64,000 nucleotides of DNA from Aquisediminimonas sp031376385. GTDB taxonomy: Bacteria > Pseudomonadota > Alphaproteobacteria > Sphingomonadales > Sphingomonadaceae. The position numbers and the translations under genes were made by a program. Position 1 is the first letter of the stretch. Every line of letters begins with the position of its first letter. Shown one piece after another: positions 49,844 through 59,304 of this stretch. Below the pieces are notes generated by a model. The model was not told the DNA's origin, searched no databases, and saw only the letters and a list, made by a program, of their open reading frames with translations. The stretch is taken from positions 248,001-312,000 of the forward strand of contig JANMDQ010000023.1 in NCBI GenBank assembly GCA_031376385.1, read 5' to 3'.

Positions 49844-50941
49844 TCAAAGGTCAAGATCGACGGTAACGGCGGCATGATCTGATGCCGCCGTGCGGAAGCT
49901 TGCAAAATCCTCATAGGGCGTAACTCCCGGGATTTTGCCTTCCGCCACCGCCGTCATCCCGCGACGCAAAATCTGGACGTTGCGCACCAGCGGAGCCAGC
50001 TTGGGCGACACGAAGATATAGTCGATTTGGGTGCGCCTTTTGGCGACGGGGTTGCCGCCATAATAATAGGTCCAGCGATCATCAGCAGGCTGCCCGACAA
50101 CCTCCATGACATCGGTAAAAAGGTTGGTTTGCATCAACGGCGCGATGGCCGGACTATCTGGCGTGTCGTTCAAATCGCCGACAATGGCATAAAGATCAGT
50201 CGCTGGATCATAACGCTCCCCCACAATGTCCAACAAGCGCTGCGACTGTCCCAAGCGTTTTGCCTGAGACTCTGGCGTGTCACCGCCAAATTTACTTTTA
50301 AAATGATTGATCAAGACGTGAAGCGACACCCCGGATTCGAGGACAGATTCGACTTCCAAACAGTCCCGGCTCCAGACTGTTTTCCGGCCCTTCTTGTCAA
50401 ACATGTTGGTTCTGACCCGGCCTAATTTGGGTTTTTTGGTATAGAGGCCAATATCAATACCACGGGGATCGTTGACTGAATCAATTGACAGATGTTGGCC
50501 AAAACGTCGGCCAAGCAAAGTGCTGTTGAAATCGTCCAAAGCCTGATTGCCCTCCACTTCAATAAGGCACTGGATGTCGGCGTTAATTTTCTTGATCATT
50601 GTCGCCGTGTTGGTCCGCTGCTGATCGGCAAAGCGCGCGCGTTTGAATATGATGCCGCCGTACCACGATCCTGCACCAGACGCACTGACTCGCGTCGGCG
50701 TAAACCCAGACCGCACAAACAGCTTCCCAACATCCTCCTGAATGTCGATATACTGATCAACTTCGCCAAAAAGCTGAAGGATGAGCGTTTTGTCGGCTGC
50801 TGAATAAGTCGGTAGGGCGATCAGCTTTTGCAGCTGCACCACTTTTGCCATCAGATCAGATGATCGTTGCTGATCCTGCAAGTTCAGGATCAATGGGCGA
50901 TCAAACAGATTCTCTACGTTGAACGTGGCCAGACGAATCAT
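49844..50941 (-). CDS. Endonuclease/exonuclease/phosphatase family protein
   Basis: A 365-residue protein of the EEP (DNase I/exonuclease III) fold. Visible catalytic motifs are LATFNVENLF at the N-terminus, CLIEVEGNQAL with the metal-binding Glu, INHFKSKFGG, VGDLNDTPDS, TQIDYIFVS and the C-terminal SDHAAVTVDL with the Asp-His pair. It resembles secreted and cytoplasmic nucleases of unknown specificity, but no signal peptide is visible, so a cytoplasmic nuclease or phosphodiesterase is likely. AAGGAGG lies well placed before the ATG. Confidence 0.88.
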   Translation of the reverse strand: MIRLATFNVENLFDRPLILNLQDQQRSSDLMAKVVQLQKLIALPTYSAADKTLILQLFGEVDQYIDIQEDVGKLFVRSGFTPTRVSASGAGSWYGGIIFKRARFADQQRTNTATMIKKINADIQCLIEVEGNQALDDFNSTLLGRRFGQHLSIDSVNDPRGIDIGLYTKKPKLGRVRTNMFDKKGRKTVWSRDCLEVESVLESGVSLHVLINHFKSKFGGDTPESQAKRLGQSQRLLDIVGERYDPATDLYAIVGDLNDTPDSPAIAPLMQTNLFTDVMEVVGQPADDRWTYYYGGNPVAKRRTQIDYIFVSPKLAPLVRNVQILRRGMTAVAEGKIPGVTPYEDFASFRTAASDHAAVTVDLDL

Positions 50942-51017
50942 CTTCTCCTCCTTCGTGGTGGTGGTGACCCGCTTCGGTTTCTTTCAAGAACCCTATGTGA
51001 CAGTATAGCTATCGTTT

Positions 51018-52097
51018 CTAAGGCCGCACCACAATCCCAATCGCAGGGTCCGCCGCCCCTTTCACAGTGGCCAGGAACGCATCAGCCACCGCTGCCAATC
51101 CGTCGCGGTGATCGACAGTCACAAAGCTGTCGGTCGCCGCAACGAAGCCAGCCCAGCTTTGCGCGACTGCGATGGCAAAGCCCTTGCCCCCCAGTTCCTT
51201 GACCGTCGCCGTTGCGTGATCGGGCGCAAAGAACAGGATGGGGGCGGGGCCGGGCAGAGGCGTGCCATCGCCGCCGCCGCGCGCTTCGATATGAGTGGCA
51301 CCGACAAGGCAGCTATAGGCAAGCGCCGCGCCCAAATGCATATGGACCGCCGCCAGCACAGCCGAATTGCCTGCGAAATCCACAAAGACCGACGGAGTCT
51401 TGGGTAGGTCCGTTACTGCGCTGTAGGCCAGCACTTCATCATAAAGCCCTGTTTTGCTCACGAAATCGACATTGCCCGCTGACGTCAGGCCAACACGTTT
51501 CACCGCTGGTGAATTCGCCTTCGCACAGTGCGCCAGTGCCATGGAGGTTTTGGACGACGCGCTGCTCATGATCAGGCTATCCGCGCCGTGCCAATTTTCG
51601 CGGCGGAACATTGCTTCGATCAGAAAGCCGGTTTTGAACAGCGGCCCGAAGATCATTCGCGCATCCTCACGCGCTGCATCATGTTCCGGGTCAGCGGCCA
51701 ATCGGCTGTAGAGATTGTAAAAGGGGCTCATGGGTTGTCGGTGCGCGGACATGTCGCGGAACTGGCCCGGGCTTAAATCGCCGGGTTCCACATCCAAATG
51801 CGTTGCCATGGGGAGGTAGCCATAGACGCGTTCGCCAACTGAAACACCGTCATTGTTGCTCACCTCAACCACGGCATGCCCCCACATAGGAACAATGCCT
51901 TGGCCTTCCGCCCCTGTTGGAAAGAAATTCCAATAGCCAAACATATCGCCAATCGCGGCGTAAGTGACATTGTTCGCCGTAACCGCAAAGCTTTCAACGC
52001 GCAGGCGAACAGAGCCTTTGCCAAGCGCGGGGAGGGTGACTTCAACCTGCCGAACGTCGCCGATGCTGGATTTTGTAACATGAACCTGTGTCGCCAT
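51018..52097 (-). CDS. DUF2855 family protein
   Basis: A 359-residue protein starting MATQVHVTKSSIGDV (ATG 52097 with AGAGGA upstream). The pattern VRLRVESFAVTANNVTYAAIGDMFGYWNFFP, GHAVVEVS, YGYLPMATHL and SSASSKTSMALAHC marks DUF2855, an uncharacterised family related in shape to medium-chain dehydrogenase/reductases. The GroES-like N-terminal half and Rossmann-like SSASSKT segment suggest a quinone-oxidoreductase-like enzyme; no zinc motif is visible. It stands between the EEP gene and the DUF6456 gene on the same strand. Confidence 0.85.
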   Translation of the reverse strand: MATQVHVTKSSIGDVRQVEVTLPALGKGSVRLRVESFAVTANNVTYAAIGDMFGYWNFFPTGAEGQGIVPMWGHAVVEVSNNDGVSVGERVYGYLPMATHLDVEPGDLSPGQFRDMSAHRQPMSPFYNLYSRLAADPEHDAAREDARMIFGPLFKTGFLIEAMFRRENWHGADSLIMSSASSKTSMALAHCAKANSPAVKRVGLTSAGNVDFVSKTGLYDEVLAYSAVTDLPKTPSVFVDFAGNSAVLAAVHMHLGAALAYSCLVGATHIEARGGGDGTPLPGPAPILFFAPDHATATVKELGGKGFAIAVAQSWAGFVAATDSFVTVDHRDGLAAVADAFLATVKGAADPAIGIVVRP

Positions 52098-52180
52098 CGC
52101 GATATCCTCTCTCATGGACCTGTTCGATCTGGAAGTTGAGGAATTAGGGGGTCATACGCGCCCCTTCCTCTCCCTATCCG

Positions 52181-52666
52181 TCATCTCACTTGATAGTAAG
52201 CTGCCACGCGGTCAAGCGCCAGCGTGAGGACAAGGCGGCCAGAGCGGCTCGGCCAGTCTAATGCGCGCTCCGCATCAGGCACGCCTTCGCCGGCACAAAC
52301 CACGCGCCATAATATATCAGATAGGCCCGGACCTGCGGCGGCAATTGCAGCGTCAAACCGCTGCTTGGCCCCCAGTTGACTATGCGTCAGCGCCCCTGGG
52401 TTTGGCGCGCCTCGGCGGTTGCGATCCATTGGTGGTGCATTCCAACGCATTGTCACACTTGGTCCAAGGCTCGCCCTTTCATAATCGCGGCGCAGGGCCT
52501 CACCCGCCACAAACTGCCGCCCGGTGATTTTCCCGCGTGCTTTGAGCCAACCCAGCGGCGATTCGGCCAAATTGACAGTCACGGAACGATCGGACGCCTT
52601 GCCTCGCAGTTTCGGCGTTTCTCCATCCTTTATAAGAGGCCGTTCGACTAAAATGGGGTGCATCAT
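52181..52666 (-). CDS. DUF6456 domain protein
   Basis: A 161-residue protein. VNLAESPLGWLKARGKITGRQFVAGEALRRDYERASL, then ILWRVVCAGEGVPDAERALDWPSRSGRLVLTLALDRVAAYY, fits the alphaproteobacterial DUF6456 domain, often found in proteins annotated as helix-turn-helix or hypothetical regulators. A double ATG (52666 and 52663) begins the frame. It is divergent from an XRE regulator 107 bp away, so the two may share a control region. Confidence 0.75.
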   Translation of the reverse strand: MMHPILVERPLIKDGETPKLRGKASDRSVTVNLAESPLGWLKARGKITGRQFVAGEALRRDYERASLGPSVTMRWNAPPMDRNRRGAPNPGALTHSQLGAKQRFDAAIAAAGPGLSDILWRVVCAGEGVPDAERALDWPSRSGRLVLTLALDRVAAYYQVR

Positions 52667-52773
52667 TGTTCATCCTTTGTTCGATTCGTTTTTCTGTTGC
52701 CACAAAGCCTGCGATGTAGGAAAGAAGAAAAACCAATTCGGTTCGTTACGCTCGTTTTTTTGGGGATTAAAAG

Positions 52774-53337
52774 ATGATTACAGCTATTCGCGAAGTGCGC
52801 CGGGCCAAGGGGCTCACACTGGCTGATGTTGCCGAACGCTGTTCCCCGCCGACAACTGCGCAGACGATTGGGCGCTTGGAAACGGGCACGCGGACGGTAT
52901 CGGTGGGGTGGCTCAACCGGATTGCAGCGGCATTGGGTGTTGAGGCCTCTGATTTGGTGAAGCTGCCTGATCAGGCTGATTTGCCGGTGGCGGCTATTCT
53001 CAGTTCTGACGGCGTTGTTGCCCCGCGCCACGCGCAGGCCATCACCCCGCCGCGCGCGTCACCAGCGGGGGCGGCAATCCTGGTTGACACCAGCATTGGT
53101 GAATACCGCGCCGGGGATGAGATTTGGTGTGACCGCTTGGCCCCTGAGGATTTCGCCAGCGCGCTCAACCGAGATGTGCTGGTGCCGCGCCCTGCCGGTC
53201 GTTTCATCTTTGGCCGCATGATCGGGCGCGAAGGCGCGCGGATGCAAATCCTCCCGCTGGAGGCCGGGGCCAAGCAGCAGATTTTTGAAGATCCGGCATG
53301 GATTGGCGTAGCAGTGCGGCTGGTGCGGGGGTTGTAA
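52774..53337 (+). CDS. XRE-family regulator with S24-like C-terminal domain
   Basis: A 187-residue protein. Residues 1-66 are an XRE helix-turn-helix (IREVRRAKGLTLADVAERC, QTIGRLETGTRTVS, LNRIAAALGV). The C-terminal part, ILVDTSIGEYRAGDEIWCDRL to MQILPLEAG, resembles the S24/LexA-like fold of phage-type repressors, but a clear Ser-Lys catalytic pair is not evident, so self-cleavage is doubtful. GGGGA lies nine bases before the ATG. The gene is divergent from the DUF6456 gene; regulation of that gene is possible. Confidence 0.78.
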   Translation: MITAIREVRRAKGLTLADVAERCSPPTTAQTIGRLETGTRTVSVGWLNRIAAALGVEASDLVKLPDQADLPVAAILSSDGVVAPRHAQAITPPRASPAGAAILVDTSIGEYRAGDEIWCDRLAPEDFASALNRDVLVPRPAGRFIFGRMIGREGARMQILPLEAGAKQQIFEDPAWIGVAVRLVRGL

Positions 53338-53345
53338 ACCCTTCC

Positions 53346-54521
53346 CTATCCCTCAATCTCAAAAGTCAGCCCGGCATGGGCTACCAGCCGCTTGAGCAGC
53401 GGTCCGGCCATAATCCCGCCGGGTGTGACGACGCCTCCGGGCGCATCGCAGTCCAGCAAAGCAAGCGCGCTTTCGGCGATCATCTTGCTGGTGGAGCCGT
53501 AGCCGGGGTCTTTGTCCCCCGTCACCGCCGCGCGAACTGATCGGCCATCGGGCATTTCGCCGATGAACAGCACGTCATAATGGCCATTCTCACGCTCTTC
53601 CTTGCTCGGCCCTTCGCCTTGCTTGGGCAGTTTGGATGTCCCGAACGGATTGGCGCTTTTGAGCGCTGTTGCGATACCCTCTGCGATGGCTTTGCCCGCT
53701 TCGCCTGCGGTTGTGACAGTCATCTCATCATAAACGAAATCGGTGCCGTAGGCGTGACCCAGCAGCGCGTTGGAGCGGTGGACATTCTTGGTGTTGATGG
53801 CCGCCATGATGAACGGCGCGGTCCAGGTGCCAGTAGCGCTGTCATATTCGGGGACAAGCCCGGAAGGTTGTGATGGCCCTTCAAATCCGGGTGTCAGGCA
53901 GAAGGGGGAGCGGAGCAGGCCGACAAGTTTGGGGTTTTTTGCCGCCGCTTTCATGGTTTCCGTCAGGCTGGCAATGGTGCCGCCAGATGCGCCTCCCGCC
54001 ATCTTGCGGACCCGGCCTTTGACACGCGGGGCAGGTTTGCCGAATTGCTTGACGGCTTCTTGCTGAAGGAACCAGACGCCGAGATCGAAGGGAATCGAAT
54101 CGAACCCGCACGAAAACACGATCCGCGCGCCGCTGGCTTTGGCAGCCGCATCATGGGTATCGATCATTTCGCGCATCCAGGCCGGTTCGCCGCAAAGATC
54201 GACATAATCCGTGCCCGTGGCCGCGCAGGCCGCCACCAGTTCCGGGCCGTAAAGCTGATAGGGGCCAACAGTGGTCAGGACGACGCGGGTGCGATTGCAC
54301 ATGGCGGTCAGCGTCTCAGGCGCGCTGGCATCGGCAATGATCAGCGGCGTATCGGTGGGCGCGCCGACCAGATCGCGCACTTCAGCAAGTTTTTCGGCAT
54401 TGCGCCCCGCCATGGCCCAGCCCTTGATGCCGCGCGCCGCCAGATATTCAGCGACTAAACGCCCGGTGAAGCCACTGGCCCCGTAAACCACAATATCAAA
54501 TTCGCACTTTGCCTTGGCCAT
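53346..54521 (-). CDS. Saccharopine dehydrogenase-like trans-acting enoyl reductase family protein
   Basis: A 391-residue protein with an N-terminal Rossmann fold (FDIVVYGASGFTGRLVAEYLA), VVLTTVGPYQLYGPELVAACA, DYVDLCGEPAWMREMID and IVFSCGFDSIPFDLGVWFLQ. This is the saccharopine-dehydrogenase-like group that includes mycobacterial trans-acting enoyl reductases and many unassigned oxidoreductases. True lysine-pathway activity is unlikely given the sequence type. The ATG at 54521 has GGAG upstream. It is divergent from rpoB. Confidence 0.87.
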   Translation of the reverse strand: MAKAKCEFDIVVYGASGFTGRLVAEYLAARGIKGWAMAGRNAEKLAEVRDLVGAPTDTPLIIADASAPETLTAMCNRTRVVLTTVGPYQLYGPELVAACAATGTDYVDLCGEPAWMREMIDTHDAAAKASGARIVFSCGFDSIPFDLGVWFLQQEAVKQFGKPAPRVKGRVRKMAGGASGGTIASLTETMKAAAKNPKLVGLLRSPFCLTPGFEGPSQPSGLVPEYDSATGTWTAPFIMAAINTKNVHRSNALLGHAYGTDFVYDEMTVTTAGEAGKAIAEGIATALKSANPFGTSKLPKQGEGPSKEERENGHYDVLFIGEMPDGRSVRAAVTGDKDPGYGSTSKMIAESALALLDCDAPGGVVTPGGIMAGPLLKRLVAHAGLTFEIEG

Positions 54522-54624
54522 GCTGTCTCTCCTCATTCGTTGAGGCAGACCTATACTTTGGGCCTCACAGGTCAATCCCCTCCGTCCAGATCAACATCCA
54601 TCCCGTTCGTGTCTAAAATCTCCG

Positions 54625-54698
54625 CCCGTTCGTGTCGAGCTTGTCGAGACAGAGGTGGGAGGTTTGAGACATGTCTCGACAAGCTCGACACGAGCGGG
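54625..54698. repeat. Inverted repeat with GTGTCGAGCTTGTCGAGAC arms
   Basis: Arms 54625-54650 and 54673-54698 are near-perfect reverse complements. The core AGCTTGTCGA is shared with the palindrome at 43172-43262, so they appear to be one family. Confidence 0.8.
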
Positions 54699-54735
54699 GT
54701 TGGGGGTCACCAACGAGCGAAGACAAATCACAACC

Positions 54736-54776
54736 AAAAAAAGAGGCCCGACTGGCCGCGAAGCCAACCGAGCCTC
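54736..54776 (-). terminator. Strong intrinsic terminator in minus orientation, without an upstream gene
   Basis: On the minus strand GAGGCTCGGTTGGC and GCCAGTCGGGCCTC (mostly paired) are followed by TTTTTTT. No minus-strand gene ends here; rpoB on the right is transcribed the other way. It could stop antisense transcription or be a relic of a rearrangement. Confidence 0.65.
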
Positions 54777-54923
54777 AAGGTCGGAACCAATCACTAAAAG
54801 TAGCTGGTCCCTCGGGTCGCACAGAGCCAATAGCGAGTCGCTGGTTTCAGGCTTGTGACAAAGATCACGTGACCGACATTAAATCCGCTCATTCTTCTCC
54901 GCGTCTCAGTGTGTTCGTTAAAG

Positions 54924-54952
54924 TTGACAATAGGTCGTGCCAAACCTATTTA
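54924..54952 (+). promoter_or_regulatory. Probable rpoB promoter
   Basis: TTGACA at 54924-54929, a 17-bp spacer and TATTTA at 54947-54952. Transcription would start near 54959 and give a leader of about 160 nt. Confidence 0.6.
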
Positions 54953-55120
54953 GGGATAATCCAAACCACCCGAGAAATGGCGCGCCCTTGCGCGAGTGCG
55001 CCGAACGAATGGGGGATTGGATCTCAAACGTGCGAACAGCTGCGGTTTTCCGAATGGAACGCTTGCGGCTTTTTCGCGTTTTCGCGCTCGTATTTCAGTC
55101 TCAAGGCGAAAGTTATCACC

Positions 55121-58100
55121 ATGGCCACACAAGCAGCACCCCCGGTAGCGTCCCTCGTTCCAGTTGCGAAAAAGCGCATTCGGAAGGTTTTCGGCAACAT
55201 CCACGAAGTAGTGCAAATGCCTGACCTGATCGAAGTGCAGCGCGAATCGTATGAGCAGTTCCTGCGCTCCGATCCTTCGATTGGCTATGTGTCCGGCCTT
55301 GAAAAGACGCTGCGCTCGGTGTTCCCGATCCGCGACTTTGCCGGGACAGCTGAGCTTGATTTCGTCACTTATGTGCTCGAAGATCCCAAATATGATACAG
55401 AAGAATGCCGTCACCGCGGGCTGACCTATGCCGCCCCGATGAAAGTGACGCTGCGCCTGATCGTGTTTGAAGTGGACACCGAAACCGAAACTCGCTCGGT
55501 CCTCGATATCAAGGAGCAGGACGTGTACATGGGCGACATGCCCTTGATGACGCACAACGGAACCTTCGTTGTGAACGGCACAGAGCGCGTGATCGTAAGC
55601 CAGATGCACCGTTCGCCTGGTGTGCTGTTTGACCATGACCGGGGCAAAACGCATTCGTCCGGCAAATATCTGTTCGCAGCTCGCGTGATTCCATATCGTG
55701 GGTCGTGGCTCGATTTTGAATTTGACGCCAAAGACATTGTCAACGTCCGCATCGACCGTAAGCGCAAGCTGCCGGTAACGGCGCTGTTGCAGGCGCTGGG
55801 CCTGACGGGCGAAGAAATCCTCAACACATTTTATAACCGCGTTGTCTTTGACCGCGCGGCCGATGGCTGGAAAATTCCGTTCGTTGCCGAAAATTGGCGC
55901 GGGCAAAAGCCAGCGTTTGACATTGTCGACGCAAAGTCAGGCGAAGTCGTTTTCGCAGCGGGCCAGAAGATCAGCCCGCGTGCTGCTGCCAAATCCGAAA
56001 AGGACGGCCTTGCAACGCTCCTGATCCCGACAGAAGAAGTCTTTGGCCGCTATTCGGCCTATGACTTGATCAACGAAACTACCGGTGAAATTTACATTGA
56101 AACCGGTGAAGAAGTATCAGCGGAAAATCTTGAAAAGCTTGACGCTGCGGGCGTTGACCGGCTCGAACTGCTCGACATTGACCATATCAACACTGGTCCG
56201 TGGATGCGCAACACGTTGAAGGTCGATAAATCTGAAGACCGCGACATGGCATTGGACGCCATTTACCGCGTGATGCGCCCCGGCGAACCACCCACGAAGG
56301 AAACCGCAGAAGCGCTGTTCGCTGGCCTCTTCTTCGATCCCGAACGCTACGATCTGTCGGCTGTGGGTCGCGTGAAGATCAACATGCGCTTGAACCTCGA
56401 TGCGCCCGATGATCACACCACGCTTCGGTCCGAAGATATCCTTGCTGTCGTCAAGACGCTCGTCGATCTGAAAGACGGCAAAGGAGACATTGATGATATC
56501 GATAACCTCGGCAACCGCCGGGTGCGTTCAGTGGGTGAGCTTCTGGAAAACCAATACCGAGTCGGCCTGCTCCGCATGGAACGCGCTGTTAAGGAGCGGA
56601 TGAGCTCGGTTGACGTATCGACCGTCATGCCAAACGACATGATCAATGCCAAGCCAGCCGTGGCCGCAGTGCGCGAATTCTTCGGCTCGTCACAGCTGTC
56701 GCAGTTCATGGATCAGACCAACCCGCTGTCCGAGGTCACTCACAAGCGCCGCGTGTCAGCACTTGGACCAGGCGGTCTCACTCGCGAACGCGCAGGCTTT
56801 GAAGTCCGCGACGTTCACCCGACCCATTACGGCCGGATCTGCCCGATTGAAACGCCAGAAGGCCCGAACATCGGTCTTATCAACTCGCTGTCCACCTTCA
56901 GCCGTGTGAATAAATATGGCTTCATCGAAACACCATATCGCAAAGTCGTCGAAGGCCGAGTGACGGACGAATTCGTCTATCTGTCTGCGATGGAAGAAGC
57001 ACGGCATGTGATCGCGCAGGCCACTGTGGGCATTGGTCCTGACGGTGAACTGACCGATGATGTGATGTCCGCGCGTGAAGCCGGCGAATTCCTGATCGCG
57101 CCGCGCGACCGGGTGACATTGATGGATGTGTCGCCAAAGCAGCTGGTTTCAGTTGCGGCGTCGCTCATTCCCTTTCTTGAAAATGATGACGCCAACCGCG
57201 CTCTGATGGGATCGAACATGCAGCGCCAGGCCGTGCCATTGGTGCGTGCTGAGGCTCCGTTTGTCGGCACCGGCATGGAAGAAACGGTGGCGCGCGATAG
57301 CGGCGCTGCGATTGCCGCCCGCCGCCCCGGCATCGTCGATCAGGTTGTCGCCACGCGTATCGTTCTGCGTGTCTCGGGTGAAATCGAAGCCGGAAAATCA
57401 GGCGTGGATATCTACACGCTGCAGAAATTCCAACGCTCCAACCAGAACACCTGCATCAATCAGCGTCCGCTCGTTCAAGTGGGTGACGTGATTGAGGCCG
57501 GCAGCATTATTGCTGATGGTCCATCCACTGAACTGGGTGAATTGGCGCTGGGCCGCAACACGCTCGTCGCGTTCATGCCTTGGAATGGTTACAATTATGA
57601 GGATTCGATCCTCATCAGCGAACGCATTGTGAAGGATGATGTCTTCACCTCGATCCATATCGAAGAGTTCGAAGTCATGGCCCGTGATACCAAGCTGGGG
57701 CCAGAAGATATCACGCGTGATATTCCAAACGTCGGCGAAGAAGCGCTTCGCAACCTCGACGAAGCAGGCATTGTCTATATTGGTGCCGAAGTTGAACCGG
57801 GCGATATCCTCGCTGGCAAGATCACGCCCAAGGGTGAAAGCCCGATGACGCCGGAAGAAAAACTGCTCCGCGCCATCTTTGGCGAAAAGGCATCGGATGT
57901 CCGCGATACATCGCTGCGCCTGCCGCCCGGTGTTGCCGGGACTGTCGTCGAAGTCCGCGTGTTCAACCGGCACGGCATCGATATTGATGACCGGACACGC
58001 GCCATTCAGGCCGAAGAAAAAGAACGTCTGGGCAAGGACCGCGACGATGAACGCACCATCCTTAACCGCGCCACTTATTCGCGCCTGAAGGACCTGCTGA

Positions 58101-59293
58101 TCGGCCAAACCGCCACAGCGGCTCCCAAAGGCCTGAAAAAGGGCGAAGTGATTGACGCCGAAGGCCTCGCTGAAGTCGAAAGCTTCGAATGGTGGAAAAT
58201 CGCCGTTGCGGATGACAAGGCGCAAACCGATCTTGAAGCTTCGCGCAGCCAGTATGACGAATCCGTCAAGCTGATTAACGCGAAATATGAAGACCGGGTT
58301 GAAAAGCTGGAGCGCGGTGATGATCTCGCGCCCGGTGTGCTCAAGATGGTCAAAGTCTTTGTCGCGGTGAAGCGCAAGCTGCAACCCGGTGACAAGATGG
58401 CCGGTCGTCACGGGAATAAGGGGGTGATCTCTCGCATCCTTCCCGCCGAAGACATGCCGTTTCTGGAAGACGGAACACCCGTTGATATCGTGCTCAATCC
58501 TTTGGGCGTGCCGTCACGGATGAACGTCGGGCAAATCTTTGAGACGCATTTGGGCTGGGCCGCGCGCGGTCTGGGTCAGCAGATCACAGAGGCTCTGACG
58601 GCATGGCGCGAAAGCGGCGGCGAAGCGGCAGGACGTCCCCCTGAAGCCGTGCGCGAGCGTCTGAAAATCACTTACGGCGAAACTTATCACGCCGAAATTG
58701 ATGGCCGGACGGACAGCGACATTGTCGAACTCGCCGGGCTCCTCAAAAACGGCGTGCCGATGGCAACGCCCGTGTTTGACGGCGCGCGTGAAGCTGACGT
58801 ATCGCACATGCTGAAGCTTGCCGGGCTGGATACATCCGGCCAAGTCACGCTCTTTGATGGCCGCACCGGGGATAGCTTTGATCGGCAAGTGACGGTTGGG
58901 TATATCTACATGCTCAAACTGCATCACTTGGTCGATGACAAGATCCACGCGCGGTCCATCGGGCCTTACTCCCTCGTCACGCAGCAGCCGCTGGGTGGTA
59001 AGGCGCAGTTCGGCGGACAGCGGTTCGGGGAAATGGAAGTCTGGGCGCTCCAGGCCTACGGCGCGGCTTACACGCTTCAGGAAATGCTGACCGTGAAGTC
59101 CGATGACGTGATCGGGCGGACCAAAGTCTATGAAGCGATCGTCAAGGGTGACGACACGTTTGAAGCGGGCATTCCCGAAAGCTTCAACGTGTTGGCGAAG
59201 GAAATCCGCTCGCTTGGTCTGAATTTCGAAATGACCAACATTGTGGACAATACGCCCGCCGAAGATGACGGGCTGGCCATCGCCGCTGAATAA
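55121..59293 (+). CDS. rpoB: DNA-directed RNA polymerase subunit beta
   Basis: A 1390-residue beta subunit. The start MATQAAPPVASLVPVAKKRI is the family N-terminus; the open frame extends upstream only through non-conserved sequence. The rifampicin-pocket segment SSQLSQFMDQTNPLSEVTHK followed by RRVSALGPGGLTRERAGFEV is wild-type in appearance, with the downstream GRICPIETPEGPNIGLINSL. GDKMAGRHGNKGVIS and the C-terminal GGKAQFGGQRFGEMEVWALQ are intact. With RpoA, RpoC and omega it forms the core RNA polymerase. It is usually preceded by rplJ-rplL, but here a 599-bp repeat-bearing region with its own promoter lies upstream. rpoC follows after 139 bp containing a short R1 repeat. Confidence 0.98.
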   Translation: MATQAAPPVASLVPVAKKRIRKVFGNIHEVVQMPDLIEVQRESYEQFLRSDPSIGYVSGLEKTLRSVFPIRDFAGTAELDFVTYVLEDPKYDTEECRHRGLTYAAPMKVTLRLIVFEVDTETETRSVLDIKEQDVYMGDMPLMTHNGTFVVNGTERVIVSQMHRSPGVLFDHDRGKTHSSGKYLFAARVIPYRGSWLDFEFDAKDIVNVRIDRKRKLPVTALLQALGLTGEEILNTFYNRVVFDRAADGWKIPFVAENWRGQKPAFDIVDAKSGEVVFAAGQKISPRAAAKSEKDGLATLLIPTEEVFGRYSAYDLINETTGEIYIETGEEVSAENLEKLDAAGVDRLELLDIDHINTGPWMRNTLKVDKSEDRDMALDAIYRVMRPGEPPTKETAEALFAGLFFDPERYDLSAVGRVKINMRLNLDAPDDHTTLRSEDILAVVKTLVDLKDGKGDIDDIDNLGNRRVRSVGELLENQYRVGLLRMERAVKERMSSVDVSTVMPNDMINAKPAVAAVREFFGSSQLSQFMDQTNPLSEVTHKRRVSALGPGGLTRERAGFEVRDVHPTHYGRICPIETPEGPNIGLINSLSTFSRVNKYGFIETPYRKVVEGRVTDEFVYLSAMEEARHVIAQATVGIGPDGELTDDVMSAREAGEFLIAPRDRVTLMDVSPKQLVSVAASLIPFLENDDANRALMGSNMQRQAVPLVRAEAPFVGTGMEETVARDSGAAIAARRPGIVDQVVATRIVLRVSGEIEAGKSGVDIYTLQKFQRSNQNTCINQRPLVQVGDVIEAGSIIADGPSTELGELALGRNTLVAFMPWNGYNYEDSILISERIVKDDVFTSIHIEEFEVMARDTKLGPEDITRDIPNVGEEALRNLDEAGIVYIGAEVEPGDILAGKITPKGESPMTPEEKLLRAIFGEKASDVRDTSLRLPPGVAGTVVEVRVFNRHGIDIDDRTRAIQAEEKERLGKDRDDERTILNRATYSRLKDLLIGQTATAAPKGLKKGEVIDAEGLAEVESFEWWKIAVADDKAQTDLEASRSQYDESVKLINAKYEDRVEKLERGDDLAPGVLKMVKVFVAVKRKLQPGDKMAGRHGNKGVISRILPAEDMPFLEDGTPVDIVLNPLGVPSRMNVGQIFETHLGWAARGLGQQITEALTAWRESGGEAAGRPPEAVRERLKITYGETYHAEIDGRTDSDIVELAGLLKNGVPMATPVFDGAREADVSHMLKLAGLDTSGQVTLFDGRTGDSFDRQVTVGYIYMLKLHHLVDDKIHARSIGPYSLVTQQPLGGKAQFGGQRFGEMEVWALQAYGAAYTLQEMLTVKSDDVIGRTKVYEAIVKGDDTFEAGIPESFNVLAKEIRSLGLNFEMTNIVDNTPAEDDGLAIAAE

Positions 59294-59304
59294 CGGAGTG
59301 AAGC

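Larger units (their letters stand above)
54522..55120. other. 599-bp intergenic region upstream of rpoB
   Basis: It holds a long palindrome (54625-54698), a minus-strand-oriented terminator (54736-54776), a good sigma-70-type promoter (54924-54952) and a leader of about 160 nt before rpoB. No rplJ/rplL or other gene is present. Confidence 0.7.
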
